Assembly: GCA_949361645.1 (NCBI GenBank)
Contig: OX442436.1
Coordinates: 5,286,087 to 5,350,086, forward strand
Length of the DNA: 64,000 bases
Source: Spongilla lacustris
Lineage: Eukaryota; Porifera; Demospongiae; Spongillida; Spongillidae
Direction of reading: 5' to 3'
The translations under genes and the position numbers were made by a program. How positions within the stretch are numbered: the first letter of the stretch is position 1; each line of letters starts with the position of its first letter. The notes under the pieces are model-generated. The model did not search any database and was not told where the DNA came from. It was given only the letters and a program-made list of their open reading frames with translations. This document shows positions 1 through 13,100 of the stretch, in pieces.

Positions 1-291
1 TTCCACTTCGTCAACGAATTAGTGCCGAAGTCCCTCGAGGCTAACAGAGAATCGCCAACGAATGCCCTTCGGACGCTAATGGCCTTTTGGTCCAGTACTG
101 TGATAGGGGTGATGGATGCTTGCAGAGTGTCTGAAGACCTGGTCACTGCACTGCTGCAATACGTGTTGAGTGGACTGAAATCTGGTAACCTAGACTACAA
201 GGCCTCCTCCTACATGGTGATTGGGAAGCTGGTTACCAAGGCGACTCTGGAGGAGAAGCTGTGCTCATCTTTGCTTGATGCAATCACCAAG
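1..291 (+). CDS. HEATR1: HEATR1 exon, Utp10 N-terminal (U3snoRNP10) domain
   Basis: Frame 1 is open from the first base (FHFVNELVPKSLEAN...) and ends phase 0 at the AAG before a GTTTGT donor. The motifs AFWSSTVIGVMDACRVSEDL and DYKASSYMVIGKLV match the Utp10/HEATR1 N-terminal helical domain (Pfam U3snoRNP10), which lies a few hundred residues into the human protein. The exon may begin upstream of the window. The following intron is over 10 kb, far longer than any other in this gene. Confidence 0.88.
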
Positions 292-1090
292 GTTTGTATT
301 GTTGATTATCAGAATGTGTGCATGTGTGTGATATGCATGTGCATGCTTGTATGAATGTGATGTGTGTGTGTGTGTGTGTATGTGTGTGTGTGTATGTACG
401 TATGTATGCACATGCATGTATGCATGTATGTATGGTATGTATGTATGTATGTGTGTATATATGTGTATGTATGTATGCATGTATGTATGTGCGTACGTAT
501 GTATATGTATGTATGTATGTATGTATATATGTATGTATGCATGTATGTACGTATGTATGTATGTGTGTTTGCAAACTTGTTATAGCACTATAAAAACAGT
601 AAAATTTAAAAATTCCTACCTCTTATAAGTATCGTGTTGTTGTTAGCCGTATGTGCTATACTGTTGTATTGTTAATATTATATATGAATTATTAATTTAT
701 AAATAATTATAATTATATCTAAAGATATTCACAATACATAAATACACCCTATTATTACTACTGGTCTGGTACAAAACATCTGGAGAGGATGGCTACAGCG
801 TTGGCTCTAACTAAGCAGAGGTTCAGCCTGCCATATAGCTCTGCTAACAGCCTTAGCCCTGTTGCAGCTGGTCGCAAGGCGAGAGGCCAGAAGTGCCAAA
901 GACTCCATTGCTTCTGACCCCCAAGCACCATATGCCTCAACCACCATGGGGACACAAACCCACCCTAGCTCCTTATTTGGCATCGTTTTCTTCATGCTTT
1001 CTCAGCTCAGTAGCTCTGGCAGCCTGACCTGCCGCTAGTCCCACTTCAAGTAAAACATTGGAGTTAAGCGGTGTCCGCATAAAACTGCGT

Positions 1091-1123
<33 letters not shown>

Positions 1124-4100
1124 AAGTATTTTGGACAAAAGAAGGGGTTGCAACCCCCCCCCCCCCCCCCCCCCCTGTATCCGACCCTGGAAATCTAAGC
1201 ATTGCAACGAATACACTAAGCCATATATTACATTGAACACTCCTGGCAGAGAAAAAAAATTAGGGGAACAAGTAAATCAAAAACTTCTCTATCGAGAAAG
1301 TGATTGGTGGGATGTAGGATTGGTGGTGCAAAAAGTAAGGAAACAAGGTACAGTATGTTAAAGTGAGGTTTGGTAGGATCCTACAACTATAACAGTCCTA
1401 CATTTGCAAATAGGCTTCTTCGTTTGCAAATTCAGGACTGTGAGTTGTAGGATCCTACCAAACCTCACTTTAACATACTGTACCTTGTTTCCTTGCTTTT
1501 TGCACCACCAATCTTACATACCACCAATCACTTTCTCGATAGAGAAGTTTTTGATTTACTTGTTTAATTAAAGTCAGTAGGGACCACATTCCTGGCCAGT
1601 ATGGCCCTTGTATGGCTCTCACCAGGGTGATATTTAGCCTCCCAAACATGTCACTGACCACCCTGGCTTTGTGACATGAAGAGCCGAAGGCTAAGCGTGT
1701 GGCCAGTAGAGCGAAGGTTCTTCTTGCCTCCTTACCCCAATTGCAGTATGTTTCTACTGCTAGAGGCACACACACCCAGTCAGAGCCTAGTTCAGCACAT
1801 TTCGGGTCATTGGCTGTGTGCTTTCTCTTTTCTACGGCTTTGGCAGCAGCACCCACCCTCATACTTGCCTCAGCCAAAATCGCAGTAGTAAGAGGAGATG
1901 TGACTGTGATGTCAAAGGCTTGCCTTGTGCCCAGTCCCTCACTAGCACATCAGCTGGAGGAGCAATGAGTGCTGTGCACCCTGGGACAAGGCGTCTCTTC
2001 CGAGTAGAGTGGGAGCTTGAAGGATTGAGTGCCTCTGGCAGCAAGTCAGATATTGACAGCTGGGATTGGTCAGGTAACTGCTGAGGAGTAGGAACTAATA
2101 CCCCGTTTACACGACACAATTTTTCCGTGCCAGCACGGCACGGTATAGTTTGGCACGGTACGGTTCGGTTAAAATTTGACGTGTAAACACTGGCAAAACC
2201 GTGCTGTGCCGTGCTGAGCCAGCACGGTTGAAACAACCGGGCTACCCTGCACGGCACGGCTCGATTGTGGTAGATCGGGATATGATAGCAAGTGAGCATG
2301 CGTAGTAGCCTGTTTCCATAGTACTAAAATGGCGGGGTGGACTAAACAAGAAACGTTCCAGCTGATACAGATTTGGGGGGAAGAATCAATTCAAGCGCAA
2401 CTTGAAGGCTGCAAGCGAAATAAAGTGGTGTACAACAAGATCGGCGATGAGATGGTGAAAGCAGGGTTCCAACGTACTGGCGTACAATGTAGGGAAAAGA
2501 TTAAAAAAATTAAAGTAGACTACAAAAAGGTTAAAGATAAACGTCGACGTACTGGTGAAGGACTATATCCTATCTGGGATTACTTTGATGCCGTCGACGC
2601 GATCCTTGGAAATAAGCATGCTACTGAGCCGCCAGTTATTGTTAACAGCTTGAAGGATCCTGAACCACGTGCGGTACCAAAATCAGATCAAAGTTCACCA
2701 GATTCGCCTGGTCCTTTTGACCAAACAGCCAAAAATTGCACAGTGCCGGGGAATGCAGCTGTCTCACCAACAAAAAAGGCTGGTACTGAAGTTGCCCCAC
2801 TGTCACCAATCAGCACCGAAAAGGGTAAAAAACGTTCAGCACCACGTGATATCCCTTGCTCGTCCCATGAAATAACAAATGGTACTGAAATCACCCCACC
2901 ATCAATCAATCAGCCCAAAAAGGGTAGACATCCATCATCAAGTGACATACTTTCCTCTTCTTATGATTCTGAAAACTCTGAATCAAGCGTGCCCACTCCA
3001 ATTTCTGTAGCTGCTAAAAAGAAAGCAGTTAAAAGAATTTCTAATAATCAGAGCATGATGGATGCTGTTTCTAAGTTATTTGAAGCTCAAAGCCAGACTG
3101 AAAGAATGATGATCGATATGGAACAGAGACGTATTGAATTTGAACAACGCCAGATGGAGAGGGATGCTCAAGAGAGAAAGGAGGAACGCATGTTTCAGTT
3201 ACAGATGATGCAGTTGATGATGGCACAGAGAGGGCAGTTTTTAGGGGTGCCATCTCATTCTGGATTTAGCATGGACAGCCACCATCCACATACCTTCTTC
3301 AATCCCCAACCATAATTTTCTTAAGTAACCATTAACTTCTTTCAAAATTGCACACACATTGATGACAATAACTATCACATCACTTGTACTGTCAATTTTA
3401 ATCAAAATCTTACTGTCAATGTAAATGCACATGCAACCATTGATTAGATACATACATCAATTCACATCATGAAATATTAATTTTCATATGCAAAATAGTG
3501 TACAAGAGCCTCTCTTATTTGCTGTGGGCTTTCACTGTTACTCTCTCTAAATGTCTCAGTTTCTGGTTGAGGTAAAGTATTGGCATCTGTTGACTGTAGC
3601 CATGATTCGTTAAAGTGTTCGCCATGTTTTTCACATATGTTATGAAGAATGCATGCAGCTGCAATAATATTAGGAATATGTTTAATATGCATATCATTTC
3701 TTTTCATAAGCCTTCTCCAGCGTGCCTTTAATCTGCCATATGCATTTTCAACAACAATACGTGCTCTGGACAATCTGTAATTGTATGTCTTCTTCACATT
3801 AGTAAGATTTTGAGCATTATGTGGGAAAGGTTTCATTAACCAAGTTTGAATTGGGTAGGCAGAATCACCAATTAAATACAGGGGAACTTCAATACTATTT
3901 ATTAACATTGTTCTGTTACCTGGAAGCAAATCCTGTTCTGTTATTTGTCTGTATATTGGTGAGTGAGCAAATACTCTAGCATCATGCACACTGCCAGGCC
4001 ATCCAACATAGATATCAGTGAAACAATAATTGGCATCAACAACACCTTGCAGTATCATAGAGTACCATCCTTTACGGTTATAATAATCTGTATGGTTATC

Positions 4101-7100
4101 AACAGGGGCAGATATAGGTATATGGCATCCATCAATAGCTCCAATACACTGAGGAATCCCCCACTTTCTTTTAAATTCAGAAACCACCATGTCTAATTGG
4201 TTTCCATGAGGAAATTTGATATACACATTAAGTAGCTGTGCCACAATAGCACTGCACGTTTCGTGGACTATACAGCAAACAGTGCATCTAGCAACTCCAA
4301 AGAGGTGAGCAATAGTGCGGTATTCTGCAGGAGTTGCTAGACACCATAGTGTGATGGCAACTCTTTTCTCCACAGATAGTGATTCACGCATCACAGTATC
4401 AACCGTACTTATATGTGTAGAAAGCTGCTGACAAATGTACATAAATGTTTGGCGACTAACTCGAAAATTTTCAACCCATTGTTCAGGTGTGAATGTATTC
4501 AGAACTATGTTATTCCACCAGTGATCAGACCTATTAAATGAAAGTTTTCAGTGGTGATGTGCGTACAATACATGCACAAGTACAGCGGAAAATACCTGCG
4601 AAACATCCAAATGCTCTTGACTCTTTGTGTAGATATTTGATTCAGTACAGTTAACGCAACAATCAGAAGCTTGATCCTCTTTAAAAATATACTTTTCATA
4701 ATATTGTGCAGCTTGCGAGAGATATGAGAAACCATGATTGCTCTTCTTCTCCTCTGCCTGTGATGCCTCGTTTTCTCGAACCTCCACATAAACAAGCCCT
4801 CCATTTTTATTTAATATAATAATTGAAGCTAGTTACGGGAATTGCCCAATCGATACCACAAACCTCAAACGCGTGTAAACGGTACTCATTATTCGTGCTG
4901 TACCGTGCCGTGCCGAGCTGCTCCGTACCGTACCATTGTCGTGTAAACGCGGTATATACCAGAGGTTGGTTGCTGAAGTGTGACATCTTGGGATTGGATG
5001 TAAAGGTTCAGATTTGGCTGATTTTGGCTACATGATAGCAGTTCCTGAGGCGGAGCTAGATCTGAACTCTCAAGTGTGGAAGGAGAGTCCATAGAGGGGG
5101 TCATTGTTGGCGTGGTTGAACCAAGCGGTGAGACCACAGTGAAGTCTAGTGGCTGCAGGTTTGGAGCATACCCAATTTGGCAGAAGGACATCAGCAGGTT
5201 TGGTATGCAGATGTGCATGTCCTAGTCCACTCCCAGCTTCAATCCACTGTGCAGCTTCCTGGTCTGAGTCACTATTAAATGTTTCATTGCCAGAAAGGGT
5301 AATACATGCTAAACCCACCAGAGTTATTGATGCATGGATGGGCATGGTGGTGACAGACACAAGAAGGACTGGGGCTGAGGCTTTACAAAGCCCCTGGACT
5401 GAGGCTGAGGCTTCCCCAAAGGCCCAGGACTGGGGCTGAGGCTTCCCCAAAGGCCCAGGACTGGGGCTGAGGCTTCCACATCAAAGATAGGACTCCTCAC
5501 TACATGTAACATGTACTGCTACATGTACCAAGCATGTTATGTACATGTATGGAAATTATGAATAACATTACATGCACCAATTAACCTAGCAATCCCACAA
5601 GTTCACCAACAGTGTGGGCATATTCTATAAATACTTACATAGGAGTAAGATAGCTAGAAGACATAGCAGGCTCAATACGAACAAATACAATCTCTCTCAT
5701 ACTCTCATATTTGCCGTATTTGCTTGTCTTCCATTTTTGTAGATCTTTTAACATTTCAATTTTTTTATGAAAAACCCCGATACCTTATGTTATTTGGGTT
5801 TGTAGGATTGAACCTAACACAGCAAACATTAGCCTTGTGGCTATTAATGAGAAGAGCAGCTATCAAGCACACCACAGCTTTACAGCAATAACAATCTTCA
5901 GAAGAAACCACCTAGGCCTGGGACTGGCGCTGAGGCTTCTCCATAGGTCCTGGACTGGGGCTGAGGCTTCTCCATAGACCCAGAAATGGGGCTGAGGCTT
6001 CTCCATAGACCCAGGACTGGGGCTGAGGCTTCCCCATAGGCTCTGGACTGGGGCTGAGGCTTCCCCACAGGCCAGGGACTGGGGCTGAGGCTTCTCCACA
6101 GGCCAGGGACTGGGGCTGAGGCTTCCCCATAGGCCTGGGACTGGGGCTGAGGCTTCCTCATAGGCTCTGGACTGGGGCTAAGGCTTCTCCACAGGCCCGG
6201 GACTGGGGCTAAGGCTTCCCATAGGCCCGGAACTGGGACTGAGGCTTCCTCATAGGCCCAGGACTGGGACTGAGGCTTCCTCATAGGCCCAGGACTGGGG
6301 CTGAGGCTGAGGCTTCTCCATAGGCTCAGGACTGGGGATGAGGCCTCTTCTTCACATAGCCATCTTTAGCTGCCTTCGAACTGCAATGGCCATGACATTT
6401 GAACAATCTATAAGGCACTCCTACATTATCCGCGGCTGTTGTTCCGCACGTGATGTATGCGTGCCATACAACTGCCTGGTTTTGCCTCTACCTGCATTAA
6501 CTAAGGATGCACACTCCCTTCACTGATGTTTAAATAGACGCAATGTTGATAGCTGTGCCCTGCTCATTGGACACATCATACCTGAGAAAACTTGCAAATG
6601 CTGGTAAGCAACCTAATGTCTCAGCGCTGAAAGAGTACAGCCTATCAAGAGTTTTAAAAAGTCCAGGGTGGGTTTCTGAACAAAACCTAGTGTGGTTTTA
6701 AACAAAAAAAACCCAGCAAGTTCAGTGCTTTCCCATCCTGGAATAGGTCATCCATGATTGGGAAAGCGTAAAAATCATCCTAGTTTTATCAAGCAAAAAA
6801 CAGATGGGGTTTTTGTTTGACAAAAGCAGGATCGAAATTTGTGCTTTTCCCATCTTGGTTGATCAATTCCAGAATGGGAAAGCACTGAACTTGCTGGCTT
6901 TTATTTAAAATAATAATAAATTAAAATTAAAATAATAAACCCAGCCTTGGCTTCTTAATATTTTCTCCTCTTTACCTTTTGAAAAGAGTAGTGATAGGGA
7001 TGTACCCGTTTCAAACCTTCTTGTCTTGCTTTAAATTTCATGGCTTTGAATACTCGTTCCTGGAAAGTTTTTTCAGCAGAGAACTGCCGTAAATCTATCA

Positions 7101-10100
7101 TTGACCATACAAAAGTAAAGACAAAAGAAGGGGGTTGCAAACCTTGTATTCGCTCCTGCCCCAGGTTACTTCAGCAGTTGTTGAACACCACATCTAATGG
7201 TAGTTATCGCATGCCGAAGGCATGCACGGACAGGAAAAGATTAGGGCTTTAGGGTTTGGTTTAGGGTGCAAGGTGTGAAGCACCGAGGACACCAATCCGG
7301 GGTCAAATTGCACTTGCAGTGCTGTCCAGACATTGATCATTGTACCAAACGGGTTGCATTAAAAAAAAATTGATCCGGCTTGTCCCCAGTTTGCTTTGCG
7401 GATGAGGCGCCTTCAGCATTGTTGCACTCCACGCTCTGTAGCCTTAAGGCATACAGTTTAGCCACAAAGCAGGGCTTGAAACCCTATAAGGAAACCATGA
7501 ATAATATCAAGTGCAGTAATCAGAATCCCACAAGTACTTCACTTTGCCAAAGGTATACTATAAATACTTACGCACAGAGCAAGTTGCTGGACTCACAGTG
7601 CAACTTAGCTTTACAAGGTGGCTGTCACCACACATCTATGCTCATCAACCTGCTGTTGATACAAGGCTCTTAAGAGCTGGTCATAACTGACCCCAGACCT
7701 GTCAGGTACATCTGTCATACAGACGTACCCATCTCTGGTCTCATGTTCCCTGGTCATTCATACACAACAACTGGTGGACTGCCATACTAGTAGCACTATC
7801 TCTGTAATGCTAAAGTCTACAGTGCTTTCTTTGAGAAGTTGTGGACGCTAATGATGTGTCCTATGAACTAGAAGCAATCTTCTGACGCTGATAATGTCCT
7901 ATGAACTAGAAGCAATCTTCTGATGCTGACAATGTCCTATGAACTAGAAGCAATCTTCTGACGCTGACAATGTCCTATGAACTAGAAGCAATCTTCTGAT
8001 GCTGACAATGTCCTATGAACTAGAAGCAATCTTCTGACGCTGACAATGTCCTATGAACTAGAAGCAATCTTCTGATGCTGACAATGTCCTATGAACTAGA
8101 AGCAATCTTCTGATGCTGACAATGTCCTATGAACTAGAAGCAATCTTCTGACGCTGACAATGTCCTATGAACTAGAAGCACTCTTCTGACGCTGACAATG
8201 TCCTATGAACTAGAAGCAATCTTCTGATGCTGACAATGTCCTATGAACTAGAAGCAATTCTGATGCTGACAATGTCCTATGAACTAGAAGCAATCTTCTG
8301 ACGCTGATGATGTCCTATGAACTAGAAGCAATCTTCTGACGCTGACAATGTCCTATGAACTAGAAGCAATCTTCTGACGCTGATAATGTCCTATGAACTA
8401 GAAGCAATCTTCTGACGCTGACAATGTCCTATGAACTAGAAGCAATCTTCTGATGCTGACAATGTCCTATGAACTAGAAAGCAATCTTCTGATGCTGACA
8501 ATGTCCTATGAACTAGAAAGCAATCTTCTGATGCTGACAATGTCCTATGAACTAGAAAGCAATCTTCTGATGCTGACAATGTCCTATGAACTAGAAGCAA
8601 TCTTCTGACGCTGATAATGTCCTATGAACTAGAAGCAATCTTCTGACGCTGACAATGTCCTATGAACTAGAAGCAATCTTCTGACGCTGATAATGTCCTA
8701 TGAACTAGAAGCAATCTTCTGACGCTGACAATGTCCTATGAACTAGAAGCAATCTTCTGATGCTGACAATGTCCTATGAACTAGAAGCAATCATCTGATG
8801 CTGACAATGTCCTATGAACTGGATTCAGATGTGAAATACAGTATTCCACACCTTAAGCTTCCAAATTTGAAAATTTTGCCTTTTCAATTATAGCTTTTGA
8901 ACCATTTAAGCTGGGAATTGGATCTTCACAACCAATATGACTTAAGCCAACGAATTGATCTGTTCTCTAGGTAAAATTCATTTTGAGGTCTTACACTTGC
9001 TCCGTGCCAGTATTCCAATGTCCGCTGTTTCAAACCCACCATAACTTTCGGTAGGAGTAATAAAATAGTTTTAAATTCCGTTTGTAGGTAGAGAGGTCCT
9101 ATACTTATCGATTTATTCTGTTCGTTAATTTTCATGTCATCGGTTACGGAGATACAGTTGAACAAACTACGTCCACGTTTTCCCGCTTGATTCGCGCCGT
9201 AGTTATAATCCCCGCCTCCCCATACATTGAGTGGGACGATATTTGGGTGCGAATCGAGCGCGAAAATTTATTTCCGTTCTGCCAGTTTAGCATCCTTTTT
9301 AGATTTTACGGTGCACACTCGTTGTACAGGACCTTAGGAGCGTGGCCCGAAATTGCCAAGCTCTAATTCTTTTTCTCTGGTCCCAAGTTACGCGTCAAAG
9401 CGAAGCTATTCGGTTGCGATACGCCGCCACGCGTGGTTACGATAACGTTGGTAACTCGATCAAACTCGACCTAGCATGGCTAAAAAACATGTTAAGGACG
9501 TTTGAACCATGTTTTACGTCCTAGTCATGTTTTTTTTTAGCCACGAGTTTGATCGAGTTACCAATGTTATCGTAACCACGCGTGGCGGCGTATCGCAACC
9601 GAATAGCTTCGCTTTGACGAGCTAACTTGGGATCAGAGAAAAAGAATTAGAACTTGGCAATTTCGGGCCACGCTCCTAATGACCTGTACAACGAGCGTTA
9701 ATTGTCAAATGTAAAAGGGATGCTAAACTGGCGGAACGGGAATAAATTTATTTTCTGTACACCACGGTAGACAAATGTAACGACGACGTCCGGTACATTA
9801 GACAACATTGCATCCTTACAAGGATCGAATGAATAATATTAAGTCATTAATCTGAATCCCACAAGTGCAACACGATGGCAAGGATTGTCTATAAATAGTT
9901 ACGCACAAAACTAGTAACTTGGGAGTCACAATGCAAAGTAGCATACTTGTGCCCGTGTTTGTGACAGCACTGCGTGTGTGCACGCCGCAGTGCTGTCACA
10001 AACACTACTTCACAAGTATGACAGTTTGCATTGTGATATCCTTCCGTTTTAATTTTTTGTTGATATATTATATGGGACAGTGTCCAGCAAAATCGGGCTT

Positions 10101-13100
10101 GTGTAGTTATAATTTTATCACTATAACTAAACAACAGCAATGGTACAACCTTTTCCTTTCAAATTTCGTACACATCTATGTTTTTTCTCATTTTGGTGCT
10201 CTAATAATCATCCACGGTGTCAGTGCAAATATCGCTAATCCAACAGGTTAGAATTTCACATTTTTCCATGTACGAGTGTTGAAAACGCGTCAAATTCGGG
10301 TTGTACATAGAGGAGCCCTGTAGCTATTGATTTGTTCTGTTCATATCATCCATTACGGAGATACAGTTGAACAAACTAAGTCCATGTTTTCCCGCTTGAT
10401 TCAGGCCAACTTTATAATCACCGCCTTCCCATACACTGAATTTTTATAGTTATAAAATTATAACCCCACAAGCCCAATTTTGCTGGACACTGTCCCATAT
10501 ATCTTCATTTAACTGTGACAGTAATCCCTAATTAAGGTAATGTGGGCGTGGCAATAATACCTAATTGAGGTAACATTGTGGGTCCACTGTCTCTCCCACC
10601 CAGCATATGGGAACAGACCTGCTCACGGAGAGGGTGTGCTGTGCTGGTGTGGTGTGTCAGACCCAGCACGTCCAACGGCTGTCAAAGAGGTACACATAAC
10701 CATGCCATCTGTGTGTGTGTGTGTGTGTGTATATAAGCTTTTTGAATTTTTTTCCACGTGCACTGTCTATGTATGCATGTACTTGCACATTCACACACAT
10801 GTCCACACATGTACATACACTCACATGCATACATGTGCTTACAATACACATGAAAAATGCTCACATGAAAAATGCTCACATGAAAAATGCTCACATGCAC
10901 ATATGCTCACATGCACACATGCACATATGCTCACATGCACATATGCTCACATGCTCACATGCACACATGCACATATGCTCACATGCACATATGCTCACAT
11001 GCACATATGCTCACATGCACATATGCTCACATGCACATATGCACACATGCACATATGCTCACATGCACATATGCTCACATGCACATATGTACGGTGGCCC
11101 GGTAGGTCGCGCACTAAGACAGTTGCGCCACGCACTACTTGAAGTTTGCACCACGCACTAGTTGAGGTTTGCACAGCGCACTAGTTGAGATTTGCACTGC
11201 GCACTGACTATGGGATGGCGAATGGTTTGGTTACGTCACTATCTATTAAAGCGGCTATTAACAAACAGTTCGAAGTTGTAATGTTCTCATGCTGCACCGA
11301 AACGATCCAGAGGTCTTTCTTTGCCTCCAATATACTAGTTGGGCGTAGCCTGACCTTCGCGTTTTGGCGGAAGGTCGGGTATCTAATCAAGCCTATACCA
11401 GGTACACATACCCGACCTTCCGCCAAAACGCGAAGGTCAGGCTACGCCCAACTAGTATATTGGAGGCAAAGAAAGACCTCTGGATCGTTTCGGTGCAGCA
11501 TGAGAACATTACAACTTCGAACTGTTTGTTAATAGCCGCTTTAATAGATAGTGACGTAACCAAACCATTCGCCATCCCATAGTCAGTGCGCAGTGCAAAC
11601 CTCAACTAGTGCGTGGCGCAACTGTCTTAGTGCGCGACCTATCGGGCCATCGTAACATATGCTCACATGCACACATGCTCACATGCACATATGCTCACAT
11701 GCACATATGCTCACATGCACACATGCTCACATGCACACATGCACACATGCTCACATGCACATATGCTCACATGCACATATGCTCACATGCACACATGCTC
11801 ACATGCACATATGCTCACATGCACACATGCTCACATGCACACATAAAACATACGTGAACCACATCCTATTCTCACATGCACAGGACGCTGAAGCACCTGC
11901 TGAAGTTCCCTCCAGTGGTTATTGCTCTGGCAGATGTGTGCGGAAAAGTCTGTGTCTCTCAGCTCTTATACTGTCTGCTGTCCTCCCTGGTGAATGAGCT
12001 TCTGTCTGGTGGGGGGGAAGAAGCTCTGGAAATGACCGAGAAAATACTCGAAGAAGTACAACTTAATGAAGAGATTGTACAGAAGCTGATTAAGTGAGAC
12101 TCCTCTCTGCCCCTCCCCCATGAGACTCCTCTCTGCCCCTCCCCCATGAGACTCCTCTCTGTCCCTCCCCCATGTACCCTCCCCTTTTGTTTCTCTCCCA
12201 ATCCCATCACTGTTCACCATTACAGGCAACTCTTTGATCATTACCTTGACAAGATGAATAATGGAAGAATTGACGAGAAGTGTCAGCAGACCATCACAAA
12301 GCTGGCCCAGTCCTTCAATTTAAAGTACTTATAAGTTGTTGAGGGTGCTGTGTGTTCTAGTGAGTGTGCTGTGTGCTCTGGTGAGGGTGCTGTGTGCTCT
12401 AGTGAGGGTGCTGTGTGCTCTAGTGAGGGTGCTGTGTGCTCTAGTGAGGGTGCTGTGTGCTCAAGTGAGGGTGCTGGGTGCTCTAGTGAGGGTGCTGGGT
12501 GCTCTAGTGAGGGTGCTGCGTGCGCTGCTACTCCCTAGGTACCCACAGATGGTGGACAATGCTCTCCAGAGTGTTGTTAGTCTCATGAAGACCTCACCTG
12601 CTCCTAATGGCACGGGCAAAGAGAAAGGTCACCTGCAACTTCAGCTGCTCCATGAGTTTGTGACCTTTACATTGCCCCAGTCCCGTCACCAGGTTGGTGT
12701 CTGCTGTGGTCCCATTCCCATCACAATGTGGTCTCATTCCCATCACTAAGTAGTTGCCCATAACTTGGTGGTCCCATGGTTGCTATAAATAAATGGGTCA
12801 TGTGGTGCCGTGGAGAGATTGTTTATGCATTGCAGTGTATGTGAGGAAGCCATGGTACGAGTAAGCTATTGTGTGAGGGTGGGAGGGGTTATGTTGTGAG
12901 GGAGCCATGGTGGAGGTGGGAGGGAGCCATGGTGGGGTGGGAGGGAGCCATGGTGGAGGTGGGAGGGAACCATGGTGGGGGTGGGAGGGAACCATGGTGG
13001 GGGTGGGAGGGAACCATGGTGGGGGTGGGAGGGAGCTATGGTGGGGTGGGAGGGAGCCATGGTGTGGTGGGAGGGAGCCATGGTGAGCCATGGTTTGCAG

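Larger units (their letters stand above)
2101..4952. mobile_element. Complete PIF/Harbinger DNA transposon
   Basis: The ends are CCCCGTTTACACGACA at 2101 and TGTCGTGTAAACGCGG ending at 4952, an imperfect TIR of about 17 bp followed by GC-rich subterminal repeats built on GCACGGCACGGTA. Inside are the two genes expected of Harbinger, a Myb/SANT-like protein (+) and a DDE nuclease (-), in convergent orientation. Both are open, so the copy may be intact. Flanks are TA-rich (CTAATA and TATATA), but I could not assign an exact 3-bp target duplication. It sits in a HEATR1 intron. Confidence 0.9.
292..10603 (+). other. 10.3-kb HEATR1 intron filled with mobile-element debris
   Basis: No HEATR1 coding sequence was recognised here. 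In order it holds a TATG/TGTG microsatellite, two reverse-transcriptase tails, A and C homopolymers (about 1094-1122 and 1156-1176), a hairpin MITE, a complete Harbinger element, minisatellites with 30-bp and 38-bp units, several palindromic elements and a three-copy interspersed repeat. The segment 6350-6650 shows nothing recognisable. Confidence 0.8.

Noticed and set aside
1089..1361. Lys/Pro-rich 90-aa frame
   Set aside because: Made of poly-A and poly-C runs followed by a MITE arm.
7860..8820. Regular repeats resembling a CRISPR array
   Set aside because: Units are contiguous 38-bp copies with no unique spacers, in a eukaryotic intron.
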